Assembly (NCBI RefSeq): GCF_030718205.1
Contig: NZ_JAUZQF010000011.1
Location: forward strand, 186,001-250,000
Reading direction: 5' to 3'
Origin: Nonomuraea turcica
GTDB taxonomy: Bacteria; Actinomycetota; Actinomycetes; Streptosporangiales; Streptosporangiaceae
DNA: 64,000 nt
Shown: piece after piece, positions 17,205-25,220 of the stretch
How the letters are laid out: each line of letters opens with the position of its first letter
How positions within the stretch are numbered: the stretch's first letter is position 1
Position numbers and translations under genes: made by a program
Notes under the pieces: model-generated
Databases searched by the model: none
Seen by the model: only the letters and a program-made list of their open reading frames with translations
What the model was told of the DNA's origin: nothing

Positions 17205-17216
17205 CCGTTCGAACGG
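17205..17216. promoter_or_regulatory. Palindrome before the quinone-reductase-like gene
   Basis: CCGTTCGAACGG is a perfect 12-bp palindrome 41 bases before the start of the NAD(P)H:quinone reductase-like gene, followed by another CCGAACGG half. It is a possible operator for an unknown regulator. Confidence 0.4.
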
Positions 17217-17257
17217 CCAGTGCCGCTCGGCCGAACGGCCGGGCCAGGCTATGCGAC

Positions 17258-18181
17258 ATGAAGGCACTCATCGCTTCCTCATATGCTCCTGTTGATCAGC
17301 TCTCGGTCGCCGAGGTCCCGACATCTTCCCCCGGGCCCGGTGAGGTCTTGGTGAAGGTGGTGGCAGCGGCGCTCAACCCGCTCGACGCCAAGCTGGCCAC
17401 TGGAGAACTGAAGGAGATGTTCCCTGTCCAGCACCCGTTCGTCCTCGGCATGGACGCCGTGGGGATCGTGACGGCGGCCGGCGAGGCGGTCTCCGGGTTC
17501 GCCGTGGGCGACGACGTGGCCGTCTACGGGCGCGGCACCCTCGCCGAGTACGTGGTCGTCCCCGTGGGTCCAGGGCTGGTGCATCTGCCGCGCGGGCTGG
17601 ACGCGGTGCGGGGGGCGGCGTTGGTCACGGTCGCCATGACAGCCGAGTGCGTCATCGCCGCCGCGGAGGTGAAACCGGACCACGACGTGCTGGTCGTCGG
17701 CGCGACCGGCGGAGTCGGCGGGCTCGCCGTCCAGTTGGCCGCTCAGGAGGGTGCCAGGGTATTCGCCACGGCCGCGCCCGCTGACACCGCCTACGCCCGC
17801 GACCTCGGCGCGCACCTGACCATCGACCACACCGGCTCCGACACCGTCGAAGAGGCGTTGCGGCTGCGCCCCGAGGGGTTCGACACCGTTATCGACCTGG
17901 TCAATGCGGGTGTCACCCTGAGGGCCACGGCTCGTGCCGTACGGCGGGGCGGGCGGCTGGTCTCGACCCTCTACGGACCTGAGACCATCGACGACCTCAC
18001 ACCGGTGTACGTCTACATGACCCCCGAATCCGGCGACCTGGCACGGCAGGCCGCGCGAGTGGCCGAAGGGCGACTGGCGGTCGACGTCGCCGCGACGTAC
18101 CCGTTCGCCCGGTCCCCTCAGGCGGTGGCCGACCTGGTCGCGGGTGTCTACACCCGCGGCAAGGTCGTGGTCACGTTCTGA
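17258..18181 (+). CDS. NADP-dependent oxidoreductase (quinone reductase / MDR family)
   Basis: A 307-residue medium-chain dehydrogenase/reductase. The N-terminal GroES-like domain carries SSPGPGEVLVKVVAAALNPL and HPFVLGMDAVGIVTAAGEAV. The nucleotide-binding domain has the loop LVVGATGGVGGLAVQLAAQE, typical for NADPH. The Cys/His cluster of zinc alcohol dehydrogenases is absent, so it is of the zinc-free quinone oxidoreductase type. It likely reduces quinones or enones. A small membrane protein gene follows 20 bases downstream, probably in the same transcript. Confidence 0.93.
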   Translation: MKALIASSYAPVDQLSVAEVPTSSPGPGEVLVKVVAAALNPLDAKLATGELKEMFPVQHPFVLGMDAVGIVTAAGEAVSGFAVGDDVAVYGRGTLAEYVVVPVGPGLVHLPRGLDAVRGAALVTVAMTAECVIAAAEVKPDHDVLVVGATGGVGGLAVQLAAQEGARVFATAAPADTAYARDLGAHLTIDHTGSDTVEEALRLRPEGFDTVIDLVNAGVTLRATARAVRRGGRLVSTLYGPETIDDLTPVYVYMTPESGDLARQAARVAEGRLAVDVAATYPFARSPQAVADLVAGVYTRGKVVVTF

Positions 18182-18201
18182 CTTCACCAAGGAGAGGCAC
18201 G

Positions 18202-18603
18202 ATGAGCGCAGGCAAGATCATCCTAACCGCGACCGCGCTGTTCACCGCGATCAGCCCGTTCGTGGCGGACTGGAACGAGACCCACATCCACAACCCCAAC
18301 TGGCCGCCGCACGCCAAATTCCACAACGGGCAGACCATGAGCATGGGAGCGGCACTGGGACTGTCCACGCTGGCCTCGCTGTGGTTGCGGCGCACGGAGC
18401 TCTCCCATGACCGCCTGCTCGCCGCCACGACGGCGGCCTCGCTGTACTGGATCACCCAGGCGTCGGCGGCGCTCTACCCTGACGCCGACTTTTACGACCC
18501 GGAAACGCCGAGGCTTCCCGCGAACCAGATCGTGCTGTTCGTGCTACCGATCCTCGGCCTCAACGCGGCGGGATACGCCCTGGAACGCCGCCGTCTGCGG
18601 TGA
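18202..18603 (+). CDS. Small membrane protein (DUF6640-like)
   Basis: A 133-residue protein with AAGGAGAGG upstream of ATG 18202. Four hydrophobic segments are visible: KIILTATALFTAISPFVADW, SMGAALGLSTLASLWL, AATTAASLYWITQASAAL and QIVLFVLPILGLNAAGYAL. A conserved polar loop reads NETHIHNPNWPPHAKFHNGQ, with three His residues that could bind metal or haem. This resembles acetyltransferase-like or DUF6640 membrane proteins found next to reductases. Function unknown; it is in an apparent operon with the reductase gene. Confidence 0.82.
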   Translation: MSAGKIILTATALFTAISPFVADWNETHIHNPNWPPHAKFHNGQTMSMGAALGLSTLASLWLRRTELSHDRLLAATTAASLYWITQASAALYPDADFYDPETPRLPANQIVLFVLPILGLNAAGYALERRRLR

Positions 18604-18698
18604 ACCAGGCCGATGCTAAAGCCACAACGATCGAGACAACGGACTATCCCTGCCGAAGGGGCAGGACCGTCCGATGTCAGCGCGCGAGGGGACACAGA

Positions 18699-19196
18699 GT
18701 GAAGAAGAAGACGAGCGTTGTCACGGGGGCGATCGTGGCGGCGGCCGCGGCTGTGACGCTCGCCACGCCGGCCCAGGCCGGTGCCGGTTCTGCCCAGGGT
18801 CCAAACCCGTACAAGCCCCACGCGGTGTGCGGAAGCGGGTACACGTTCGTCAAGCGGGTCGACATCCGGGCCGCGGACGTCTACCTCATGTGGAACAGGC
18901 AGAAGAACACCAACTGCGTGGTCACGCTGAAGAAGAAGGACGTCGGAACGCCAACCCCCGTGACCGCCTCGCTCCACCGGGCGGTGGACGGCAGGCCGGC
19001 CACCCGGCCTGGCCTGGGCAGCATCCAGCGGGGCTCCTTCAAGTACTACGCGGGCCCCGTCTACGTCCGCGCGACCGGGGCACTGCGGCTCGGCAATGCC
19101 TCGCACCTGGAGACATGCGTGTTCTGGGCGGGAAGCACCAGTCATGACGTCGACCCCGGCGCGTGGATCCACTGCAACCCCAGGCCCCGCGACTAG
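18699..19196 (+). CDS. Spore-associated protein A (SapA)-like secreted protein
   Basis: A 165-residue precursor from GTG 18699 (VKKKTSVVTGAIVAAAAAVT), with GAGGGGA upstream, and a signal peptide ending near AQA. The mature part shows the pattern I associate with spore-associated protein A: CGSGYTFVKRVDI, VYLMWNRQKNTNCVVTLKKK, then SFKYYAGPVYVRA. Four Cys residues suggest two disulfides. SapA of Streptomyces was found on spores; its molecular role is unknown. The C-terminal 30 residues (FWAGSTSHDVDPGAWIHCNP) extend beyond the core. It belongs to a set of four such genes in this window. Confidence 0.78.
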   Translation: MKKKTSVVTGAIVAAAAAVTLATPAQAGAGSAQGPNPYKPHAVCGSGYTFVKRVDIRAADVYLMWNRQKNTNCVVTLKKKDVGTPTPVTASLHRAVDGRPATRPGLGSIQRGSFKYYAGPVYVRATGALRLGNASHLETCVFWAGSTSHDVDPGAWIHCNPRPRD

Positions 19197-19277
19197 GAGC
19201 TGTTTCTCGGATAGGTGCGGAGCCAGGTGGAGGGGTGGCGCGACTATGGCGTGTTTCTCGCCTCTCTCCACCTCCTA

Positions 19278-19295
19278 TTGCACCGATCGGTGTAA
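19278..19295. promoter_or_regulatory. TetR operator upstream of tetR
   Basis: TTGCACCGATCGGTGTAA, an 18-bp near-perfect palindrome, lies 18 bases before the TetR start. The same motif recurs before the downstream MFS gene at 19932-19949 (15 of 18 bases match in inverted orientation), which strongly suggests autoregulation and control of the transporter. Confidence 0.75.
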
Positions 19296-19313
19296 AACAA
19301 GTAGCGTGCCCGT

Positions 19314-19907
19314 ATGGCGAGGCCGAGATCATTCGATGAGGACCGGGTCCTGGACACTGCGATGCGCACATTCTGGGCGAACGGCTACGAGTCGACCTCG
19401 ACCAGGGACCTGTGCGAGGCGCTCGGCCTGGACCGCAGCAGCGTGTACAACGCCTTCACCAACAAGCGCGAGCTGTTCAAACGCGCATTGACCCGCTACA
19501 TGGACGCCACCACTGCCGACCAGCTGCGGATCCTTGACAATCACGAGCTGCCGGCGATCGAGCGGATCCGCGCGCTGTTCGCCAAGATCCTCCAGACGGA
19601 AGCCGCGAACAGGCGCGACGGCCACGGCCTCGGCTGCCTGACCGTCAACACCACGATGGAGCTCGCCGGCCGCGACCCGGAGATCGCCCTGATGCTCGCC
19701 CGCGACACCGAGCGCCGAGTCGTCAACCTGAGTGCCGTCATCGAGAGCGGGCAGCGCGACGGCACCATCGGCTCCACCCGCGATCCCGCCGAACTCGCCA
19801 GGTTCGTCAATGCCGTGATCGCCGGGATCCGGGTGGCCGCTCAGGGCGGCGCCGACGACGCCACCATCGAGGCCATCGCGGCCACGGCCATGGACGCCCT
19901 GGCCTGA
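19314..19907 (+). CDS. TetR-family regulator of an MFS transporter
   Basis: A 197-residue regulator starting MARPRSFDEDRVLDTAMRTF. The helix-turn-helix is TSTRDLCEALGLDRSSVYNA then FTNKRELFKRAL. The C-terminal domain with GCLTVNTTMELAGRDPEIAL is of the TetR_C_16-like group that regulates efflux or oxidoreductase genes. It is followed 56 bases later by an MFS transporter gene on the same strand, and both have the same palindrome in front. It therefore likely represses itself and the transporter until a toxic ligand binds. Confidence 0.94.
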   Translation: MARPRSFDEDRVLDTAMRTFWANGYESTSTRDLCEALGLDRSSVYNAFTNKRELFKRALTRYMDATTADQLRILDNHELPAIERIRALFAKILQTEAANRRDGHGLGCLTVNTTMELAGRDPEIALMLARDTERRVVNLSAVIESGQRDGTIGSTRDPAELARFVNAVIAGIRVAAQGGADDATIEAIAATAMDALA

Positions 19908-19931
19908 CGTCTGCCTTTTCATGCCCAAGTT

Positions 19932-19949
19932 CTACACCGATTGATGCAA
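19932..19949. promoter_or_regulatory. TetR operator upstream of the MFS gene
   Basis: CTACACCGATTGATGCAA matches the inverted form of the palindrome at 19278-19295 at 15 of 18 positions. It lies 14 bases before the TTG start of the transporter, overlapping the likely promoter or leader. Confidence 0.65.
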
Positions 19950-19963
19950 AAAAGGAGTTCCCC

Positions 19964-21160
19964 TTGCCCAGAGCCGTCTACGTCCTGGCCATAGGCATTT
20001 TCGCCATGGTGACCAGCGAGTTCGCCGTCGGAGGCCTGATGCCCGAGATGGCAGGTGGACTCGGCGTGACCATCTCCCAAATCGGCTATCTGATCACCGC
20101 CTTCGCGGTGGCCATGTCGGCGGGCGGGCCGCTGATGACCGTCGCGCTGGTACGGATACGCCCGAAACCCGCGCTCATGCTGCTGTTCGCAATCTTTCTG
20201 GTGGGCAATGTGCTCGCGGCGCTCGCGCCCTCCTACTCGATCATGATGCTCGCACGCGTCATCACCGGAGTCGCCTCCCAGGCCTTCTTCGGAGTCGCCA
20301 TCTCGGTGGCGGTCCAGCTGAGCCGCCCAGAGGTACGCGGCCGCGCCCTCGCCATCGTCCTGAACGGATTGATGCTCGGCACCCTGCTCGGGCTGCCCCT
20401 GTCCACACTGATCGGCGGGCAGCTCGGCTGGCGCGCCGCCTTCTGGGCCGTCGGCGCCCTGACCGTCATCGCCGCACTCGCCACGATGATGGGCGTTCCC
20501 AGGCTCGGGCGTGCTGACGGCGCCAACGGCAACTTCCGGCAGGAGGTGGCGGTCTTCAGGAACGGCCGGCTGTGGCTGGCGCTGTCGACCAGCACCCTCA
20601 TCATCGGCGCGACCTTCGCCGCCTTCAGCTATCTCAGCCCGATCCTCACCCAGGTCACCGGGTTCTCCTCGGGGGCCGTTCCCCTGCTCCTCGTCGCGTA
20701 CGGCGCAGCCACCGTGATCGGGAACTACATCGTCGGCCGCCTGGCCGACAAACACACCACCAGCGTCCTGCTGTCCGGGCTGATCCTCAACACGATCTTC
20801 CTGGCCGGGTTCGCAATATTCGCCCACCTCAGCGTTCCCGCAGTGATCGCCATGCTGGGCGTCGGGCTGGTTGGAGTGACCATGAACCCCGCGATGGCCG
20901 TACGCATCCAGCGCATCGGCAACCCGGGGCCACTGGTCAACACCGTCCACGCCTCCTTCATCACCCTCGGGGTGATCGTCGGCTCCTCGGTCGGCGGGCT
21001 GGCCATCGACGGCTTCGGGTTGCGGGCTCCCCTCTGGCTAGGCGTCGGGCTGGCCGTACTCGGGATGGTGTCCCTCCTGCCCGAGCTCGGCCGTACCAGG
21101 GCGCAGTCACCGACGGAGAGTCTCGCTCAGGAGCGCGTCGAAGCCGCCACCACCCCCTGA
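19964..21160 (+). CDS. MFS transporter (DHA1 family, arabinose/drug efflux type)
   Basis: A 398-residue membrane protein with 12 predicted helices. TTG 19964 follows AAAGGAG at normal spacing and the first helix starts at once (VYVLAIGIFAMVTSEFAVGG). The sequence MPEMAGGLGVTISQIGYLIT and the helix-4 motif ARVITGVASQAFFGVA match the drug:H+ antiporter-1 family related to AraJ/YdhP. It should export a small molecule using the proton gradient. Control by the upstream TetR is supported by the shared operator. A 73-bp dispersed repeat follows the gene. Confidence 0.94.
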   Translation: MPRAVYVLAIGIFAMVTSEFAVGGLMPEMAGGLGVTISQIGYLITAFAVAMSAGGPLMTVALVRIRPKPALMLLFAIFLVGNVLAALAPSYSIMMLARVITGVASQAFFGVAISVAVQLSRPEVRGRALAIVLNGLMLGTLLGLPLSTLIGGQLGWRAAFWAVGALTVIAALATMMGVPRLGRADGANGNFRQEVAVFRNGRLWLALSTSTLIIGATFAAFSYLSPILTQVTGFSSGAVPLLLVAYGAATVIGNYIVGRLADKHTTSVLLSGLILNTIFLAGFAIFAHLSVPAVIAMLGVGLVGVTMNPAMAVRIQRIGNPGPLVNTVHASFITLGVIVGSSVGGLAIDGFGLRAPLWLGVGLAVLGMVSLLPELGRTRAQSPTESLAQERVEAATTP

Positions 21161-21257
21161 CGCGCCGCACAAACCGAAACCACCACCCACCGACGCGAGG
21201 CTCGGGCCGACCGCACAACGGGCGGCCCGTCCGCACGAGAGCCCGCCCGCTCGCACG

Positions 21258-21330
21258 ATGGTGCGCCCTGCGGCACCGGGCGCCTGCGAGTCGGCGCGAG
21301 CGCGGTACCGGGGCCGTAGCGGGCCGGACG
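21258..21330 (+). repeat. 73-bp dispersed direct repeat, copy 2
   Basis: Differs from 14923-14995 at two positions. It is in the non-coding stretch 21161-21504, between the MFS gene and a convergent SapA-like gene. I see no gene in this stretch. Confidence 0.8.
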
Positions 21331-21504
21331 TGCGCGCCGCGCCGGTGCCCGGAACGGCGACCAGGTCCGACCAATGGAATCCGGTGTTCGCCGGAGTGAC
21401 GCTCTTCCGGGTCAGCACGCCGCCCGAGCACGGTCTCCCGCTGGCCATCGCCGTACACATGACCGATCGTTGGGGGCGGTGTGAGCACCCCGCCCCGAAG
21501 CGGG

Positions 21505-21969
21505 TCACCTGCCGCAGTTACCCCACTCGTCGCGACCGCCCTTCCCCACCCAGGCCGAGTCTGGGCTCTGGATGGTGCCCGAGTACTTGACGCACAGGCC
21601 ACGCGCGAACAGCTTCGTCGGCTTGGTGTGCCTGCTGTAGACGCCCGAGGTCGTCTTGGAGGAGGTCAGCGGAGGAGTGGTGGTCTGGACGGTCAAGGTG
21701 GCGCCCATCCGGACCTTGGCGTAGGCAACGTCGAACAGAGTCCGGAACGTCACTACGCAGTTGTAGCCGGTCCTCCTGTTGTAGAGCAGAAAGACCTTGC
21801 CGAGCTGGCGGCCCTGCCTGTCCTTGATCGTCCGGACGCCGTCCTTCACCACACGGAAACCGTTGCCGCAAACGCTCTGCGGCGTCTCGGTGGCCGCCTG
21901 CGCGGGCGCGGCGGCGGCGAGCGTTCCTGCGGCGAGGAGGGATGCGGCGACGATCGTCTTCGCGGACAT
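21505..21969 (-). CDS. SapA-like small secreted protein
   Basis: Start taken at ATG 21969 (MSAKTIVAASLLAAGTLAAA, 154 residues); an ATG seven codons upstream is possible. The signal peptide ends near AQA. The mature protein reads VCGNGFRVVKDGVR, then LGKVFLLYNRRTGYNCVVTF, and near the end ARGLCVKYSGTI and WGNCGR. The C-x-x-G[FY], [VF]-[FY]-L-x-[YW]-N and NC-VVT elements align with the SapA-like gene at 18699-19196. Four Cys residues are at equivalent places. It is probably exported to the cell or spore surface. Role unknown. Confidence 0.75.
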   Translation of the reverse strand: MSAKTIVAASLLAAGTLAAAAPAQAATETPQSVCGNGFRVVKDGVRTIKDRQGRQLGKVFLLYNRRTGYNCVVTFRTLFDVAYAKVRMGATLTVQTTTPPLTSSKTTSGVYSRHTKPTKLFARGLCVKYSGTIQSPDSAWVGKGGRDEWGNCGR

Positions 21970-22139
21970 GAGCACGGGGGTTCCCTTCATAGATCGAACA
22001 CCGGATTAGAGACCGTGTCCGATCAAGAAGTTCACTGGTTCTCGTTCAGGCTCTCCACGACTCGCGCCGATCGTGCTGGTGTGGGACAGGGTGCCCTCCA
22101 CATTCCCCCTGGAGGCCACCCGGTCTGGTCACAAGAGGT

Positions 22140-22565
22140 TCAGCCGCAGTGCACGTTGTTGAGCTTGACGCTCGTCCACGCCGGTGAGATTCCTTCTACG
22201 TCAATACACTGGCCGGGCGCGGAGACGTACACCGGGCCGGCGTAGTACTTGTAGTTGTCGGCGTCGGTGTCTTTCCCGCTGCCATCGCCTCTGGATATTA
22301 TGACGCCCTTCCAGCTCGTGGTGTTGGCGTAGGGGCCGTCGCCGTAGGTCACGGCGCAGTTCTTGCCGGTGCTGGAGCTGTAGTACACCTCCAGAATGCC
22401 CGTACGGTACCCGTACTTTTCGATGCCGATGCTGTAGACACCGACCCGGGAGTAACTGCTGCCGCAGGGTCCAGCTGCGCCGGCCGGGGCGGCGCCGGCC
22501 ACCAGCGTGGTAGAGGCAGCCAGGGCCGCGCCGGCCAGGAGGGTCGCAAGCTTGCGTGTGCGCAC
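22140..22565 (-). CDS. SapA-like small secreted protein
   Basis: The GTG at 22565 has GAAAGGA six bases upstream and opens a signal peptide (VRTRKLATLLAGAALAASTT), giving 141 residues. The mature part contains CGSSYSRVGVYSI, LEVYYSSSTGKNCAVTY, then DNYKYYAGPVYVSAPGQCID. The phrase YYAGPVYV is shared with the SapA-like gene at 18699. It lies 171 bases upstream of the related gene at 21505-21969 on the same strand, so the two may be transcribed together or be tandem duplicates. Molecular function unknown. Confidence 0.8.
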   Translation of the reverse strand: MRTRKLATLLAGAALAASTTLVAGAAPAGAAGPCGSSYSRVGVYSIGIEKYGYRTGILEVYYSSSTGKNCAVTYGDGPYANTTSWKGVIISRGDGSGKDTDADNYKYYAGPVYVSAPGQCIDVEGISPAWTSVKLNNVHCG

Positions 22566-22812
22566 GAAAATCCTTTCGATGGCCATTGGTGTGATGATCA
22601 TGACTACCACTGACTCACGACCCCCGCCCACGAGTCGTACTCGATGTGAGGATTCGCACACGGTTCCGCCCTGGGCTCCGGACTCGTCGAAGGCACCGTG
22701 AACCGCGGTCACGAAGCGTGAGCATACCGACGCTATACCGGAGGTTCGTATGGTGATCGGCACTGCTTGAAAGTGAGCGGTTTCGAAGAGCGAGCTAGTA
22801 GGAGATTCCTTC

Positions 22813-23256
22813 GTGAAGATGAACTTGCGTCGACGGAAGTGGGCCACCGCGATCGCCGCCGGAGTCCTGGTCGCCCTGACCGGCCTGTCCATCAACGCTC
22901 CCGCGGCCTCGGCCGCCAGCGTCTCCGGTTGTAAGAGCTCGAAAACGTTCAGCTACTCGACCGGCTGGGCGAAGATCAGTGGCGCCGTTGCGCGGGATTG
23001 CAAGGTCACGTCCGGCTCCCAAACCTACTACCGCCAGGACTTCGTCAGCTTCACGCTCAGGGACACGAAGTGCGACCGGTCCGGCCCCCGCGCCTACATC
23101 TATCACGGCAAAGTCGCAATATGGAACAAGTACAACAGCTCCGGTTGCGACAAGTCCGTGACCGGGACCGGGTGGACAAACAGCGCCGGCAAGATCTGGT
23201 ACGTAAGGATGAACAGCGACAAGCAGGGCATGACCGACTACGTGAAGATCAGCTGA
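22813..23256 (+). CDS. Small secreted protein of unknown function
   Basis: A 147-residue precursor from GTG 22813, preceded by AGGAGA. The signal peptide (MNLRRRKWATAIAAGVLVAL) ends near SAASV. The mature protein is basic and rich in Lys, Ser, Tyr and Trp, with Cys residues at SGCKSSK, ARDCKVTS, DTKCDRSG and SSGCDKSV, probably two disulfides. It resembles the secreted protein at 8145-8606 in size and in Lys/Ser/Tyr richness, but I cannot assign a family. It faces away from the SapA-like gene at 22140-22565. Confidence 0.78.
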   Translation: MKMNLRRRKWATAIAAGVLVALTGLSINAPAASAASVSGCKSSKTFSYSTGWAKISGAVARDCKVTSGSQTYYRQDFVSFTLRDTKCDRSGPRAYIYHGKVAIWNKYNSSGCDKSVTGTGWTNSAGKIWYVRMNSDKQGMTDYVKIS

Positions 23257-23327
23257 TCAACAGCACCCCCGGACGTCACCGGTGCCTCTCCCGGGTGATC
23301 GATCGTAAGAGGTCTGATCGCAATAGC

Positions 23328-23795
23328 ATGAGCGCCATGCATCCGCCCGCGCCGCACACCCCATGGAGCCAGCCGCCGCAACCTGTTCCCTCCGGAGGGC
23401 AGGCGCATCTCGTCCTCGAGGTGAAGCGGCATTGGCTCGGCTTCATGCTGGGTATGATCACACCCAAGATCATCCTTAATGGCCACCAGATGCTGGGCCG
23501 ATGGGGCCTCAACACGATCCCGCTTCCTCCCGGCCAGTACCACCTTCACGTCCACCTGCCTTATTTACTCCCCGCACGGATCGGCCCTGCGGACCTGACG
23601 GTCTGGCTCCAGCCCGGAATGGCACTCGAACTCGAATACCGCGCCCCCCTGTGGGCCTACTCCCGAGGCGCCCTCGGCCCCGCCCCCCAGCCATGGAACG
23701 GAAAGGGCTGTATGATCGCGCTACTGGCGATCGCGTGCGGCTGGTTGGCGCTCCTGCTGATTTTGATCGTCGTTTTGGTGCTCTCCAGCCGGTAG
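23328..23795 (+). CDS. Tail-anchored membrane protein of unknown function
   Basis: A 155-residue protein; ATG 23328 follows TAAGAGG. The N terminus is Pro-rich (MHPPAPHTPWSQPPQPVPSG). The middle has a beta-strand domain (LVLEVKRHWLGFMLGMITPK, LPPGQYHLHVHLPYLL, LTVWLQPGMALELEYRAPLW). The last 28 residues form one membrane helix (CMIALLAIACGWLALLLILI). It is probably a cytoplasmic domain with a C-terminal anchor. Proteins of this build are common in actinobacteria and have no known role. Confidence 0.78.
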   Translation: MSAMHPPAPHTPWSQPPQPVPSGGQAHLVLEVKRHWLGFMLGMITPKIILNGHQMLGRWGLNTIPLPPGQYHLHVHLPYLLPARIGPADLTVWLQPGMALELEYRAPLWAYSRGALGPAPQPWNGKGCMIALLAIACGWLALLLILIVVLVLSSR

Positions 23796-23917
23796 GGCTG
23801 AAGCGCTCGTCCGCGGCCGCGGCATCGGTCGTCCTGCGGCGGACACCTGCTGCTGGGGCGGGTGACCTATGAATCGGACGCTACGGGGCGGGATCCCCCC
23901 GCAGAATGGAGACACCC

Positions 23918-24205
23918 ATGTCCTTCCAGGCATACCTCGACAACATCGAGGACAAGACCGGACTGACACCACGCGAGTTCATCGCTCTGGCGAAAGAGCG
24001 CGGCTTTGACGACCCGTCCGTGAAAGCCGGAGTGATCATCGACTGGCTGAAGCAGGACTACGACCTTGGGCGTGGGCACGCGATGGCGTTGGTGCACGTG
24101 ATCAAAAAGGGGCCGAGGATCGACGCCAAGCACGTCGGCAGTTCGGGCTCCCATCGCGACGAGTCCGACACGCTGTGGTTGGACGGCAAGAACAACCGGC
24201 CCTGA
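23918..24205 (+). CDS. DUF4287-domain protein
   Basis: A 95-residue protein; ATG 23918 has GGAGA upstream. It starts MSFQAYLDNIEDKTGLTPRE and continues FIALAKERGFDDPSVKAGVI then DWLKQDYDLGRGHAMALVHV. This is a complete DUF4287 domain, a small helical domain with the marked Y...IE.KTG.TP pattern. The tail is short and ends WLDGKNNRP. Function unknown. It stands alone. Confidence 0.92.
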   Translation: MSFQAYLDNIEDKTGLTPREFIALAKERGFDDPSVKAGVIIDWLKQDYDLGRGHAMALVHVIKKGPRIDAKHVGSSGSHRDESDTLWLDGKNNRP

Positions 24206-24301
24206 CGGAGCTGGCTCGGCTGCCCCGTTCAGCATCCGCCGCGCCTACTACTGTCGTTCGCCTTCATGAAGGACCGTTTGGCGGCACAGGCGGGGCTGAT
24301 A

Positions 24302-24787
24302 TTACGCATTGGCCGCCCTGACGGCTTTGTAGTATGTTCCCGCGAGGGTCAGGCAGGTCTTCCTCTTCGCGGATGATGAGGCCTTGAGGCACACGTTGCT
24401 CATGTCGAAAAGAAACGCCTTGTCCACCTGCAACTTGTAAGTGTTCTTCCATTGGGTGGAGCCGACGAGGTGCTTGGTGTTCGCGTAACCGAAGTCGTGA
24501 CGCGCGCAGGGGGTTCTGAAATCGAAACCCCCTGGCTTGTCCGGGCTGTAGTCACAACCGTCAGTAGTCCAGCTGAACTTGTACTGGACGACCCAGGTCT
24601 GGCTCTTGTTCTTCCGCATGAGGGCCCACTCGTCGAAGCTGGACATCGTGTCCTTGGTGATCGCCTTGGCCTTGGCGGTTATGGTCGCCTTCGAAAGGTC
24701 CAGGGACGCGGCACCGGCTGCCACCGAATGGGTGAACAGCGCTGTGGCGGCGATGGCGAGCACTGCGACCACCCGCATGCTTTTCAT
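24302..24787 (-). CDS. Secreted prokaryotic phospholipase A2
   Basis: A 161-residue precursor with a signal peptide (MKSMRVVAVLAIAATALFTH) to about residue 27. The active-site helix reads PCARHDFGYAN with the catalytic pair His97-Asp98, and upstream TTDGCDYSPDKPGGFDF supplies the usual Cys and the calcium-loop region. Two further Cys residues (NVCLKASS and RKTCLTLA) allow two disulfides. Length and order match Streptomyces-type PLA2, which releases fatty acids from the sn-2 position of phospholipids outside the cell. No neighbour gene suggests a pathway. Confidence 0.9.
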   Translation of the reverse strand: MKSMRVVAVLAIAATALFTHSVAAGAASLDLSKATITAKAKAITKDTMSSFDEWALMRKNKSQTWVVQYKFSWTTDGCDYSPDKPGGFDFRTPCARHDFGYANTKHLVGSTQWKNTYKLQVDKAFLFDMSNVCLKASSSAKRKTCLTLAGTYYKAVRAANA

Positions 24788-24935
24788 GGAGGCTCTTTCC
24801 TGTGAGGGAATGACGGCTTCTTATCCGAGACCGGGGAAAGAGTCGCAGTGACGTCCGCCTCAGCACAAGGAAACCGCAGGAAAGCAGCGTGCGGATATAC
24901 CCCCGGCATACCTCCGCGGCTCGGCACTTTATGGG

Positions 24936-25020
24936 GAACGGATCGCTCGGGATCTGCGAGTGAGTGAGCGGTCGGTGGGTCGCTGGCAGCGTTCTAAAGA
25001 AGCCGCCGAGATTGGTCTGA
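24936..25020 (+). mobile_element. IS630-like transposase N-terminal remnant
   Basis: One frame reads ERIARDLRVSERSVGRWQRS then KEAAEIGLRT. This resembles the N-terminal helix-turn-helix of IS630-type transposases (RIAxxLxVSxRSVxRWxRxW..GG). No further transposase sequence follows, and there is no start codon. The rest of the stretch 24788-25220 shows no gene. Confidence 0.4.
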
Positions 25021-25220
25021 GGACCGCATCCAAGCCGAGAAGTGGGTTAGACGTCGTTCCAGCACACCCCGACCTGGTGCGCTGTGCGCGGGAATACCGG
25101 GCCAGCAGGTAAATAGGCGTGGAGCAGCGCGAGGCTGGGGCCGACGGTGATGGGAGTCAGGGACGTGCTCCTCCCAGAGTGGGGAGACACCCGCGCCCCC
25201 AACCCTTGAGAAGGGTTTCC

